Source of the DNA: Zygnema cylindricum
Lineage: Eukaryota > Streptophyta > Zygnematophyceae > Zygnematales > Zygnemataceae
NCBI GenBank assembly: GCA_037447655.1
Contig: JBBHKE010002081.1
Span: forward strand, 62,001-126,000
Reading direction: 5' to 3'
DNA: 64,000 nucleotides
The notes under the pieces: generated by a model
Told to the model about the DNA's origin: nothing
Databases searched by the model: none
Seen by the model: the letters and a program-made list of their open reading frames with translations, nothing else
Program-made: the position numbers and the translations under genes
Shown: piece after piece, positions 36,678 through 47,125 of the stretch
Numbering within the stretch: position 1 is the first letter of the stretch
Layout of the letters: each line of letters begins with the position of its first letter

Positions 36678-36752
36678 GCATAAGTCCGGATTTGAACCTG
36701 GGTCTGTGGATCACTATGTAGTCGTAAGCCTTATCCACTAAGGCATTCACGA
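36678..36752 (-). other. tRNA-like sequence (pseudo-tRNA or SINE head)
   Basis: On the minus strand, box A-like TGCCTTAGTGG is followed at tRNA spacing by box B-like GGTTCAAATCC. The acceptor arms do not pair, the T stem has two mismatches and the anticodon stem is imperfect, so it is not a functional tRNA. Confidence 0.45.
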
Positions 36753-37939
36753 AACGATACACTCAACATCAATGAAACGATACACTCGACAGGTTTCACA
36801 GATATATAAACATTAACGCGACGACTAATTCACACCAAACTAACGACGAGGAACAATTCATGCACGAACATGTATCCGAACCGTGTAAATATATTTGATC
36901 GGACAGCCATTGCTGCAGCCGCCACCCAGAATGAGCTTTTGGCGGATTTTGGAGATAGCATCACGCGATGCCACGTGGCACCACATTATTAAATACCGAA
37001 GAAGATGGGAGGAGGAACCATGGCTGCTGGTTTGACAAGCGTCACCTTGTAGGCCATGTCGTACAATGGATGTAAAATAAGTACATCGCCCACTGTATTT
37101 TCTTGTACTATACAGTGTTCCTATTGAAATACGGTTTAGTAGTAGGTAGTCGTGAGTAGGTAGACCAGGACTTAGTGAAATTTATGTACCTCTCTTTAAA
37201 GGAGCTTATAATTATAAAGGTCATCTTTGACTAGCCATAACTTACTGCTCAAGGGAGAAAATTCAGTGATTCTGGACTCAGGAGAATCAAGGCTAAAATG
37301 GGGTGTAGTCGGGGGAATCCAAGCTAAAAAAGGGTGTAGTTGGTCAAAGATTTTGCCTGCCAGGGCGCCAACATCTACATGGGAAAGTCAAAGTGGAGGA
37401 ATGTGTCCAAATACTCATATTCTAACTTTGAATTCTGAGGGGGAACTAAGCACACAGAAATTGTTTTTACAAAGGTAAAGTTGTATTAGGGTTCTAACTA
37501 TCAGGGTGTCAGTCATTTGGGTTTTTATCAACTTGGAGTCGGCACTATCTAGATAAGCTTCTTTGGATCTGCAATTTCTGTGGGGAAATGGAGCCCATAG
37601 AATTTTACCTACAACAAGGGGCCACATTTGATAAATGTTCGTCTGATCACAACCGTGACGCCAAAATCCTTAACACCCTTTTTTTTTACTTTTATAAAGG
37701 AACCTTCTCCTCTTTTGCTTAGAAGCGCTTCATCCATCATGGCCAAATCTCTCAATATTCTGGATCGAACATTTTACGAGGCACTCTGACTAGAAGAACG
37801 CTTACGCATTTTGTCCACTATGACTTTTTTTACGCTCCAAAACTCACCCTCATCTCAGATGGTTACCATGTTGCAGCCGCCTTACACGCATTGTTGCTAA
37901 ACAGAATTCTTGCGAATATTTAACTTTTTTACGTCGAGG

Positions 37940-38350
37940 AGTTCCTCCCCCATGTTAGCTTTTAAGTTAATGAGTAAAAATCATTTTTTGTCAATGGTGT
38001 GGCTTCTTTCGTTCCCCTCATGGATACGGGTGCAAAGCGTGTCATATTAGGCTTTACTTTTGTGCTTAAGCTTGGTCTAACAGCGGATAAGCTTAGCCTA
38101 CTGCCACTTGCTTATTAACATGACATGACTGAGCCAGTTCTTGGAATCACGAAAAAACTGCTTGTTATAACAGAAAATCTTCCTTTCCTTTATTTCGCGT
38201 GAAAACCAATGCCCATTATCGCATATTTGGCCACCTTTGTCCCCGCGCTTTTTGGAAATTTGATGAGGGGCGAGATATTCTATTTCTTTTTGGCAGAAGA
38301 AATTATGTCTAAAACGTCTTTCCTTCTAATTTTTTTTTGTGACCCCTTAT
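37940..38350 (+). pseudogene. Retropepsin-like trace, retroelement origin uncertain
   Basis: One frame reads GVASFVPLMDTGAKRVILGF then VLKLGLTADK. A hydrophobic strand before DTGA, followed by FVxKLGL, is the pattern of a retroviral-type aspartic protease. Stops follow within about 30 codons. This spacing fits Ty3/gypsy-like proteases better than copia. No RT was recognised nearby, so the class is not established. Confidence 0.35.
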
Positions 38351-39009
38351 CTCTTTTAGATTTTGAGAGATTTGATCGAATTTATAAACACACATTGCTA
38401 ATGCCGCTTTCCCTCTTCTCTCCCCTATCTTTTATCCCTACAAATCCTTTGGGATTTCATTTGAAAAACTAGAAACTAGTCCAATTGAATCCTCATCATG
38501 ATTGATTGGTGAATTTAGACTTATTTGTCAAAACTGGTATTTATCTATTTTCTTGTCATAAAAATGACATGGTAATTAGACATTATTATTTTGTAGAGAT
38601 CAATCATTGTTACTGGAAGGCGCAGTTGCATGAGTATAACATTTTGCATGCTCAATACTAACATTTAACGCCAAAATATGCATATTTACACATGCATACT
38701 ACTCTTCCACACGATTTCTGGATAATAGGAAATCATCTTTACTCAAGGTCAAGCCGATTCATCTCGTACTCGGCCCATAGGAATGTCAATGTATATCACG
38801 GACCAGAAAAGTCTTCGGACTTGTGGACCTTGTACTGATTTTGTTTTTACGTTTGTCCAAAAACCTCATTTTATGCAATCTGTGGTTGGCGTGTAGGTTA
38901 TATTTTGGAAAAAAATTGCGGCTTATAAAGATCTAAGACCTAAGGTATTGGTCAATTATAAGGGATCTAAGAATTAATTGCTCCTCCTCACATCTAAAAT
39001 GTCGTCTGT
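38351..39009. other. No recognisable gene
   Basis: AT-rich sequence with stops in all frames. Confidence 0.45.
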
Positions 39010-39135
39010 GGTTGTTGTTAGCATTTTGTAGAAGTTGGGGTTTGGCATTGACTTGCGTAAATTGAACCAGGCCGGGTATGAATCTGGGACCTCCCACTGT
39101 ATTCATGTGTTCACCAATGAGTACTCAACATGTCA
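39010..39135 (-). mobile_element. tRNA-derived SINE, copy 2
   Basis: The reverse complement carries GGTCCCAGATTCATACCC (box B region), CAATGCCAAACCCCAACTTC and AATGCTAACAACAACCACAG, matching copy 1 at 15568-15710. Box A is degenerate. Confidence 0.6.
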
Positions 39136-39307
39136 GTGTAATTCGAGTGTAAACAGACCATATCTAAAAAGTGAACTGCACATTTTGCGCAATTGTTATT
39201 TCCATATAGAATGCATGTAGAGTAAATGGTGGAGAAACTGGAGAATTACTCTCTTGAAGCACATGTGTTCTATTGCAACGGTGTTGACCATCCAATCATG
39301 GGACTTA

Positions 39308-41168
39308 GGTTGTGTTCCCATGTGATAAAGTAAGGGTTTTTTATTGTCTTTGACGTCGATAACAGAGCGTGCAGCGAAAAAATCTTATGCCGTACAAAAA
39401 AACTAGGAAAACCACGATACAATTTGAGTCATTTTGAAACTTAAAATGTACTATGACTTTTCGTCTTGCTATTTTCGACCCAATGCTACGTCAAAAAACG
39501 TCATCTTCAAAATTTATATGAAAATTACTCGCGAGTCAATTTTATTAAAAGTAAAGGCTGACCAACAAACAAGATCATGTGTTTGCACGTGTTGTAAACT
39601 TTTAAAACATTTTCATAAAATGTGAAGTACAAAATAAAATAAAATTGCAACATGTTTGGACATTTTTTTCGTATAGGATCTGCGGAGTGGTCACGAGCAA
39701 CAGATGTCATTTCGCAAAAGCAAAGTCTATGAAAATGCCTCTTCCCCTCTCCCTCACACTATCAGTTTTATCTCTCACATTTTGGAGAGAAACACGACAA
39801 CATTGGTATGCAATAAAAGATATTCAAAAAATCGTTCTTTTGATTACCTTTGGGAATTATTTTGATGGCAAGTCGAGTAAGGGTGTGTGCCCATATGTTC
39901 AAGTAAGGGTTTTTTTCATCGTTTTCACAGAAAATGGGACTTGCAACGAGAAAATCTTGCGCCATACAAAAAATGGGCAAGAACAAAACTACATTTTGCG
40001 ACACCTTGGAACTTGGGCAGTACATAAATTTGGCGATATTATCATCGCGACCCGCTTCCACGTCATGCCAGCTCATCTTCAAACTTGTACTGGAATGAAA
40101 AAGCGACATGATTTTAACCAAAATAACACCCTATCGTCGAATGGAAAGTTGATATTACACGCATGAAATGTCTTCGAAATTTTTTGAGCGAGGGAGAGTA
40201 CACACAATTTTTTTACTAGCTCGTCAGGCGCATGTACGTACAAAAATGAAAAGCATGAACGGAAAATTTTTTGTTGGGGTCTCGGACATCCACTTTCATT
40301 CATGGGTCATTTGTAAAAGTTTACGATGTCCTCGTTTTCCCCATCTTTTTCATTCGACCGTTCCTCTTTCTCTCATCTCTAAATAAAACGCATCAATAAT
40401 AGTATCAAATGAAAGATAATTTTTTCCTTTTTTTCTGAATATTTTTGGTCGCAGTTTGATGGCATATCCAATGATTAAAGGTAAGGAAAAAAAATCGGGA
40501 AGCCATGGCGGAAAGTTTAGGTGCTTATGATGTCACAAAGTTGCATGACTTCGCAATGTCACAAAACCTTAAACATCTACAATGTCACAAAAAACACGAC
40601 GTCTACAACCGTCGCCGTATTTGTAGACGTCACTAATTTTAGGAAGTTTCGTAGTCGTCTACATTTCGTTTCGTACTATCTTAGGCTGTCGCACATTTGT
40701 AGACGTCTACAACTGTCACATCTTTGAAGTAATGTTTGACATATGAACACTTTGAGAAATACACCGTAAAATGTGCTATAAATTCCAGAGTAACATTTCA
40801 ATATTCGGTTACATGGGCACACACCCTAAGAAAAGGTGAAAAAACGAAATCGGAAAGTCGTGGCTGAAAATTCTTGAACTAATGACGTCGACGTTAAGTC
40901 AAGTGAGCATGACGTCATAACGTCGCAAAACCCTAAACATCTACAATGTCACAAAAAACTAAACTTATACAAATTTGCTATTTTGTTAACTTCAAAAAAT
41001 TGTCTTGAGTTTTGTAATCGTCTACAACGGTCACAAATTGTATCCACGTCAACATCCGTCACAAATTAAAGAAATGATTTCGTCATCGAACATATGAACA
41101 TACTAGAAATCTATAGTGAGAAACTTCACTAAAACAAATTAAGAAGTCGGTTATATAGGAACACACCC
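39308..41168. mobile_element. Harbinger/Tourist-like element H5 (outer), interrupted by H5 inner
   Basis: Starts GGTTGTGTTCCCATGTG and ends TATAGGAACACACCC, flanked by TTA (39305-39307, 41169-41171). Flanking sequences match those of H4 in the left arm on both sides, so both arms carry an element at the same point. Net of the inner insertion it is about 910 bp. Confidence 0.85.
39881..40826. mobile_element. Harbinger/Tourist-like element H5 inner, nested
   Basis: Starts GGGTGTGTGCCCATATGT and ends ACATGGGCACACACCC, flanked by TAA (39878-39880, 40827-40829). The host sequence around it (GATGGCAAGTCGAG / GAAAAGGTGAAAAAACG) joins into the context seen in the relative at 41925-41960. Interior GTCTACAACCGTCGC and TTGTAGACGTCAC segments form inverted subrepeats near 40600-40660. 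Confidence 0.88.
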
Positions 41169-42197
41169 TTACTTGCGTGAACTTTGCCATCTTAGCGGGT
41201 GAGTCTTGTATTTTCCCCCTTCCCTTCAAAGTTTGTCATTCTTGTTGCATCCATTTTTCCCATAGTTCAAAGGTAGGTGTTTATATGGTAGGCCTTTGAT
41301 CGGCGCCTTTATCGTAAGTTGTGTTATAGGTTTTTCATGTGATCTTCTTAGGGCGTGTTCCCATGTGTTCAAGTAAGGTTTTTTTCCCGTCGTTTTCACA
41401 GAAAATGGGACTTCCAACAACAAAATATTACGCCGTACGAAAAATGGGCAAAACCACAAGTACATTTTGCGTCATCTTAGAACTTGAAAGGTATGACAAT
41501 TGGCGTTATTAACATAGTGACCCACTTCCAGCTCATCTTCACACTTGTAATGGAAACAAATCGCGATCTCATTCTAACCAAAATAACACCTTATTGACGA
41601 ATAGAAAGCAGGTATTGCACGCGTGAAACGTCTTTAAAATTTTTTGAACGAGGGAGAGTACACGCTATTTTTTTCCATGCTCGTCATGCGCATGCACGTA
41701 CAAAATGACAAGCATGTACGGAAAAAAAATCGTTGGGGTATCGGACCTCCACTTTTATTCATGGGTCCTTTGCAAAAATTTACAACGGCCTCGTCTCTCC
41801 CAATCATTTTCATTCGACCGCTCCTCTTTCTCCCATCTCTAAATGAAATGCAACAATAATAGTATCAAATGAAAGATATATTTTTTTCCTTTTTTTTCAT
41901 ATTTTTGGTCTCATTTTGATGGCATATCGAATGATAAATGGTAAGAAAAATAAATCGGGAAGCCATGGCGAAAATTTTACGTGTTGATGACGTCACAAGG
42001 TAGCATGACTTCGTAATGTCACAAAACCCTAAACTTCTATAATGACACAAAAAACTCGACGCCTACAACCATCGCCGTTTTTGTAGACGTCACTCATTAT
42101 AAGAAGTTTCGTAGTCGTCTACATTTCGTTTCGTACAATCGTAGGCTGTCCCATATTTTTTAGAAGTCTACACCTTTCACATATTTGAAGTAATGAA

Positions 42198-42688
42198 TGT
42201 TAAGGGACATTTAGCGTCAGTTTATTTTTGTCTTGTCTGTACTTTTCTTACGTCGGTCAAGTCTTGTTGACCGTCTTATCCGAACGTCTCACTTTTGGTC
42301 CTGTCTGTACTTCCATACGTCGATCCAGTCATTTGTACCTTTTCATTACATACGTCGGTCAAGTCTTTTTACGTACAAGTCATTTGTACCTTTTCATTAC
42401 ATACGTCGGTCAAGTCTTTTTACGTACAAGTCCTTTGACCGTCGGTCCAGTCTTTTGGGCGACGGTCTAGTCTTTTGTCCTACATACATTTGTTTGAATC
42501 TAGACTTGGATCCCTTGTTACAGGGCACCGTAGAGAGCTTAGACTCCACAGTAATTAGCATTGTAATTTTTGTATATAAGTGACTCTTCTCACTTGATGA
42601 AATCATCCCAAATACAAATCAATTCCTCTCTCAATGCATTGATCTTTCTCTTGTGTACAATTTCATGGCTTCCGCCAATCCACCTCCA
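42198..42688 (+). repeat. 5' LTR of copia-3, overlapping the gag start
   Basis: Starts TGTTAAGGGACATTTA. A 51-bp unit (CATTTGTACCTTTTCATTAC...) is tandemly duplicated at about 42331-42430 and single in the 3' LTR, and CGTCGGTC(A/C)AGTC recurs many times. A TATA-like TGTATATAAGTGAC lies near 42572. Identity with the 3' LTR runs past TGTACA (42659), through the gag ATG (42665), to CCTCCA (42688). A degenerate primer-binding site (TGGGTTATAGGCCGAGCC) follows at once. Confidence 0.75.
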
Positions 42689-43516
42689 ATGGGTTATAGG
42701 CCGAGCCATGCCACTTCTAATAGTATCCAGAAGTTTGATGGCCAAAACTTCTATGATTGGTCATTTTCAGCCATGCATTTTTTCAAACACGAGAAGATTT
42801 GGGACCATTTTATAGGAATTTCAAAGCCTCCTATCTATTCCTCTATTGATAAACCAGCAGAAAAAGCTACAAAAGAGTTGGCAATAGCTACATGGAAACA
42901 AAAAGATGAGGATGCGCACGCTCGTCTAGTGATGTCACATACTACCAAGCGCACTCGTCTTATTCGTGACGCCTCTTCATCCGTCGAGGCTTGGAGTCGT
43001 CTTCAAGCAGCTTACATTCAAACCGGATGGACCGCTTGCCGAATTCAAAAACGAGTGTTTTTTAACTCCATTAAAAAGCCGTCGGAATCTATGCAGGATT
43101 AGATTAGCACATTTGAATTGTCAGCAGGAAAATGCACCATGATAGGCGTGCATCTTTCCGACGAGGACCTCTCTTCAACCCTTTTGGGAGGACTTTATGA
43201 AATATTTTCCCCTTTCATTTCCTCGTTTGACAATCTAGACCAATCCATTCCCTTTCACTCACTTTGTAGCAAACTTTTGCATGAAAAGACAAAACTTCTC
43301 TCTTTTTCTGCTCCAAATCTCTCTCATGCAAATGCCTTTATTGCCAAAAATCAGAAGTCTAACTCTGGGGGGTGCACCGTTTGTTTTGCGCATAGTGCAA
43401 AACAAAAGGACATTTCGTTGAAGACAATCGAATATTGGCAAGGCGGAAAGCACCCGAAGCTTCCAATCCCCCTAAAACTGGAGGGAATGCCAACGCTGCC
43501 TATGTCAACCCACTAG
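42665..43516 (+). pseudogene. Copia-3 gag
   Basis: ATG 42665 (MASANPPPMGYRPSH) opens the frame; FDGQNFYDWSFSAMHFF and LIRDASSSVEAWSRLQ are copia capsid-type segments. TAG at 43100-43102 interrupts it, and the frame resumes (TFELSAGKCTMIG, LSSTLLGGLYE). The nucleocapsid knuckle is degenerate: CTVCFAHSAKQKD lacks the proper histidine and last cysteine. A frameshift near 43435 leads into the proline-rich spacer before the protease. Confidence 0.8.
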
Positions 43517-46499
43517 TTCTTCCCACCCACCCACTCCCTCCACACATTTATTTTCCTCCAAATTTTCCTTATCCTCACCATTATTCCCCTTCTCTATCCC
43601 TTCCACAATCTTCTAACGCCGCAACCCACTATGCCTCTTCAAACCCCGTTAACCTCCCTTGGTCGACCGCTTTCTCCGCACATTTTCCCTCTAATTATCC
43701 CACTCCAGTAGATTCCCCTTTTGTCCTCCCTCCCTCACCTGAAATTGGATATGGCAATGTTGCCCATCATATCCCAAATTTTATCACTCCGGATACTCAA
43801 TTTCCACAAGGGTACTCTTTTCTATCTCAAACCCTTGACGATTGGCTAAGAGATAGTGGTGCTAGTCACCACCTTTCACCACGATCTGGTTGGTTCACTC
43901 ACCTTTCTCCTCTATCATCTCTTATGTTGATTCGTTAAAGAGACGACCGAATTTTGTTGGCTACCCATTCTGGCGACGTCAACGTCCCTAATGTGTCTAT
44001 TCATATTCGAAACGTACTTTTTGTTTCTGGTCTAGCTTGGAATATATTTTCTATCATAGTCGCCACTTCTGATGGCTTAATGGCTGAATTTAATAATGAT
44101 AAAACAAAAAATTTTGATAGAAAAGACAATAGTACTGTAGGTTTTGGCGTAGCACGAGATTCTATGTACGTCCTACAATCCTATAGTAGGCCAAATTTGT
44201 TTGCTTTAAGTGATAGCGTCGAAAATTTTCCACTTTGGCATTTACGATATGGTCATTTAAATAGCGAAAGTTTGCGTACCTTGCCAAATCTTGTAACTGG
44301 ACTAAATACATTCTCTAACAAATCTTTGGATTTTTGTCACGGTTGCGTGCAAGGAAAAATGCCGCGTCACTCATTTTCCAGTAGCACTACCGTCATCACT
44401 GAACCTCTTGCACTTGTACACACTGACGTGTGTGGTCCCATGCGCACTCGTAGCTACAGTGGATCCCTGTATTTTGTCACTTTCATTGACCACGCCACTC
44501 GCTTTTCACACGTGTATCCAATTTGTCATAAATCTGACGCTTTTGCCCGATTTCAAGAATTTAAAGCGTTAGCAAAAAATTTTCACAACAAACGAATGAA
44601 GGTCTTGCGCAGTGACAACGGTGGCGAATTTTTGTCCAACCAATTTTCTGAATTTCTCATGCAACATGGAATCTCACGTCATTTAACGACGCCTCGGAAG
44701 CCACAACAAAACGACATTGCAGAAAGGTACAATCGAACATTACATGACATGTCACGCTCTATGCTGTACTTTGCGAATTTGCTTTATGAATTTTGGGCAG
44801 AGGCTGTTGTTTGCGCAAATTACTTACGCAATCTTTGTCCCACCAACGCTTTACCAAAGACTACTCCAATGGAAGCATGGTCTTCTGTCAAACCAGATAT
44901 ACGCCGCCTTAAAATCTTTGGTTGTGAAGCGTGGTACAAAGACCTCCTCCAATCGGACGGCAAATTGGGCGCTCGCACATTTCGTGGCATTTTCGTTGGG
45001 TACGCTCCATATTCCAAAGCATATCGCATCTGGAGTCCTTCTCAGCATCGCGTCCTCACCTCCAGAGAATTAATTTTCAACGAAAGACCACTTCTCCAAA
45101 CCTTGTCTCGTATGCCCTTCCCTTCCCCTCTTCCCCCATTATCCGACTTTACTTCCCTCACCCTCTATGACCCTCTTCCCCCAAATCTTCCTCTTGAATC
45201 TCTTCAGCCATCTGAATCACCTGCCTTACACCTTCTCACCCCTCTCCTCTTAATCCTCCCATTTTTTCCCCCTCATCATCTTCAAGTCCCCCTCCTCCTC
45301 CATCTTCTCCTATCCCCCTTGTTCTCCCAGCTGCTCCCATCACTCCTGGCACCCACTCAGCAGCCTTTCCTCTTCATCCTGTCACAAATTCTGAAGATAA
45401 TTCCTCCTCTCCCCCTCTTTCCCAAGATGATCATCTTTTTGACAATCTTTCTCCCACAATTTTTTCCCACTCACCTCTTCCTGGGCCTTTTTCTCCTCTT
45501 GAGCCTTCACTTCTCGATCCTCAGCCTTCCCATCTTCCTGACCCCTCTCTTTTACCTCGCCGAAACCCCGAACGCTCTAGAATTCCCCCCTCTCGGCTTA
45601 TTACTTCCATAGGCCATGCCTTTCTCGCTTACGCCTACTCGGTTGGGGCCTTTGCCTCTCTTATTTCAGCCCCTCTCTCTCTCAAAGTTGCCCTTAAACG
45701 TCTTGATGCCTCCCTTTGGAAAATTGCCGCTGATGCTGAATTCAATGCCTTACTTTCCAAAAAAACATGGAATCTTGTTCCCCTTCCCCCTGGAAGAAAG
45801 GCAATAGGTTCGAAATGGGTCTTCCGTGTAAAACAAAAAGCGGATGGATCCGTGGACAAATACAAAGCTCGCTTGGTGGCTAAAGGCTTTTCCCAAATCA
45901 AAGGTATAGATTTCACTGAAACCTTTGCTCCTGTTGCCCGGTTGACATCTATCCGCACTTTACTTGCTTTAGCTGCTGAACATGATTTCCATGTTCATCA
46001 GATGGATGTTAAAAATGCCTTCTTAAATGGGATCTTGTTCGAGGACATTTACATGCATCAACCTGAAGGCTATGTTTCCCCTGGATCTGAACATCTAGTT
46101 TGCCATCTCATTAAAACAATTTATGGATTAAAACAACCCCCCCGTGTATGGAACCATTCCATAGATGCCATTATGCGGAAAAAAGGATTTACCCGAATTG
46201 ATGCTGATTTTAGCATTTACTCTTGTGGCTCTGGCACCTCATTGATCATTGTTGCCGTCTTTGTTGACGATCTCCTTCTTGTTGGTCCTTCCCTCTCTGG
46301 AATCTCCAATGTCAAATCTCTCCTTCAGACCCATTTTGACATGGCCGATCTAGGTGAGCTCACTTATTATTTGGGCATTCAAGTTTCTCGTAATCGCTCG
46401 ACTCGCACCCTCTCTCTCTCTCAGGAGACCTTTATCCCTGATCTTTTAGAACGCTTTGGCATGGCAGAGTGCTCCTCCCTTTCCACTCCTTTAGATGCC
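43435..46499 (+). pseudogene. Copia-3 pol, first copy: protease, integrase, truncated RT
   Basis: Protease motif WLRDSGASHHLSP near 43850. A stop at 43938 precedes GAG-pre-integrase (LWHLRYGHLNSESL; CHGCVQGKMPRHSF). The integrase core has HTDVCGP, RSDNGGEF and QNDIAERYN, so the DDE residues are kept. A proline/leucine-rich spacer (45110-45600) shifts frame. The RT (45800-46499) has KYKARLVAKGF, QMDVKNAFLNG, IYGLKQPPRVWN and FVDDLLLVG. It ends at LSTPLDA, before RNase H, where foreign purine-rich DNA begins. Confidence 0.85.
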
Positions 46500-47125
46500 G
46501 GAGGAGAAAAGGAGGAAATGAGAAGATCAAAGAGAGAATGAAAGAGAGATGAGGGAAGAGGGAAGATGGAAAAGGGAAGTTGGAATAACAAGGGGGAAGA
46601 GAGAAGGACAAAGGGAAGACGATTATTTACGCTAGTTCTTGTGCAGAGTTTCTATAAACAGGTTCACTGTGAATCGTTATTAGAGTAAAGAAAATATTTA
46701 AGTATAAAAAGAGAAAAAAAAAATTAGTTATGAACTCTAATTTGTGTGATATAACATTTTTAAAGAGGAATTTTACTCTAATTTATTTAAGTACTCTAAG
46801 TTGGCACGCTAATATCTCTACCGTAAATAAGGTATTCGTACAGAATCTGAAAAAACCTACAGTTTATCGTCACTATGACATTTGCACTACGCAATTTGTT
46901 AAAACGCAGTTACATGATAACGGCGTGTATTAAATCATTATTTGTACCTTTTTACTTATAAAAATACAATTTTGCACGGTCGGAGGTCGTCTGTACTCCA
47001 CACTATTTAAAACAAACCTATATTAGAATATTTTACGCTTATTAAACCTTACCTTAAATAGAATAATGAAAAATTTAGAATCATTTGCACTGTTTAACGT
47101 GATATAGTCGAAATTTAGGGCGACC
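46500..47125. mobile_element. Insert between pol copies: GA-rich tract plus MITE-like M4
   Basis: 46500-46620 is purine-rich (GAGAAGATCAAAGAGAG-like). From 46665, CACTGTGAATCGTTATTAGA resembles M2's start (5745). 46949-47126 follows M2's right part (TTTTTACTTATAAA, GTCGTCTGTACTCCACACTATT, AAATTTAGGGCGACC). No coding sequence. Confidence 0.55.

Larger units (their letters stand above)
33621..37700. other. Spacer without a recognised gene
   Basis: Only short, motif-less open frames. Notable contents are listed separately: tandem duplications at 34869-34967 and 35681-35793, and a tRNA-like sequence at 36678-36752. Confidence 0.45.

Noticed and set aside
36678-36752. Functional tRNA gene
   Set aside because: The acceptor stem does not pair and the T and anticodon stems are imperfect.
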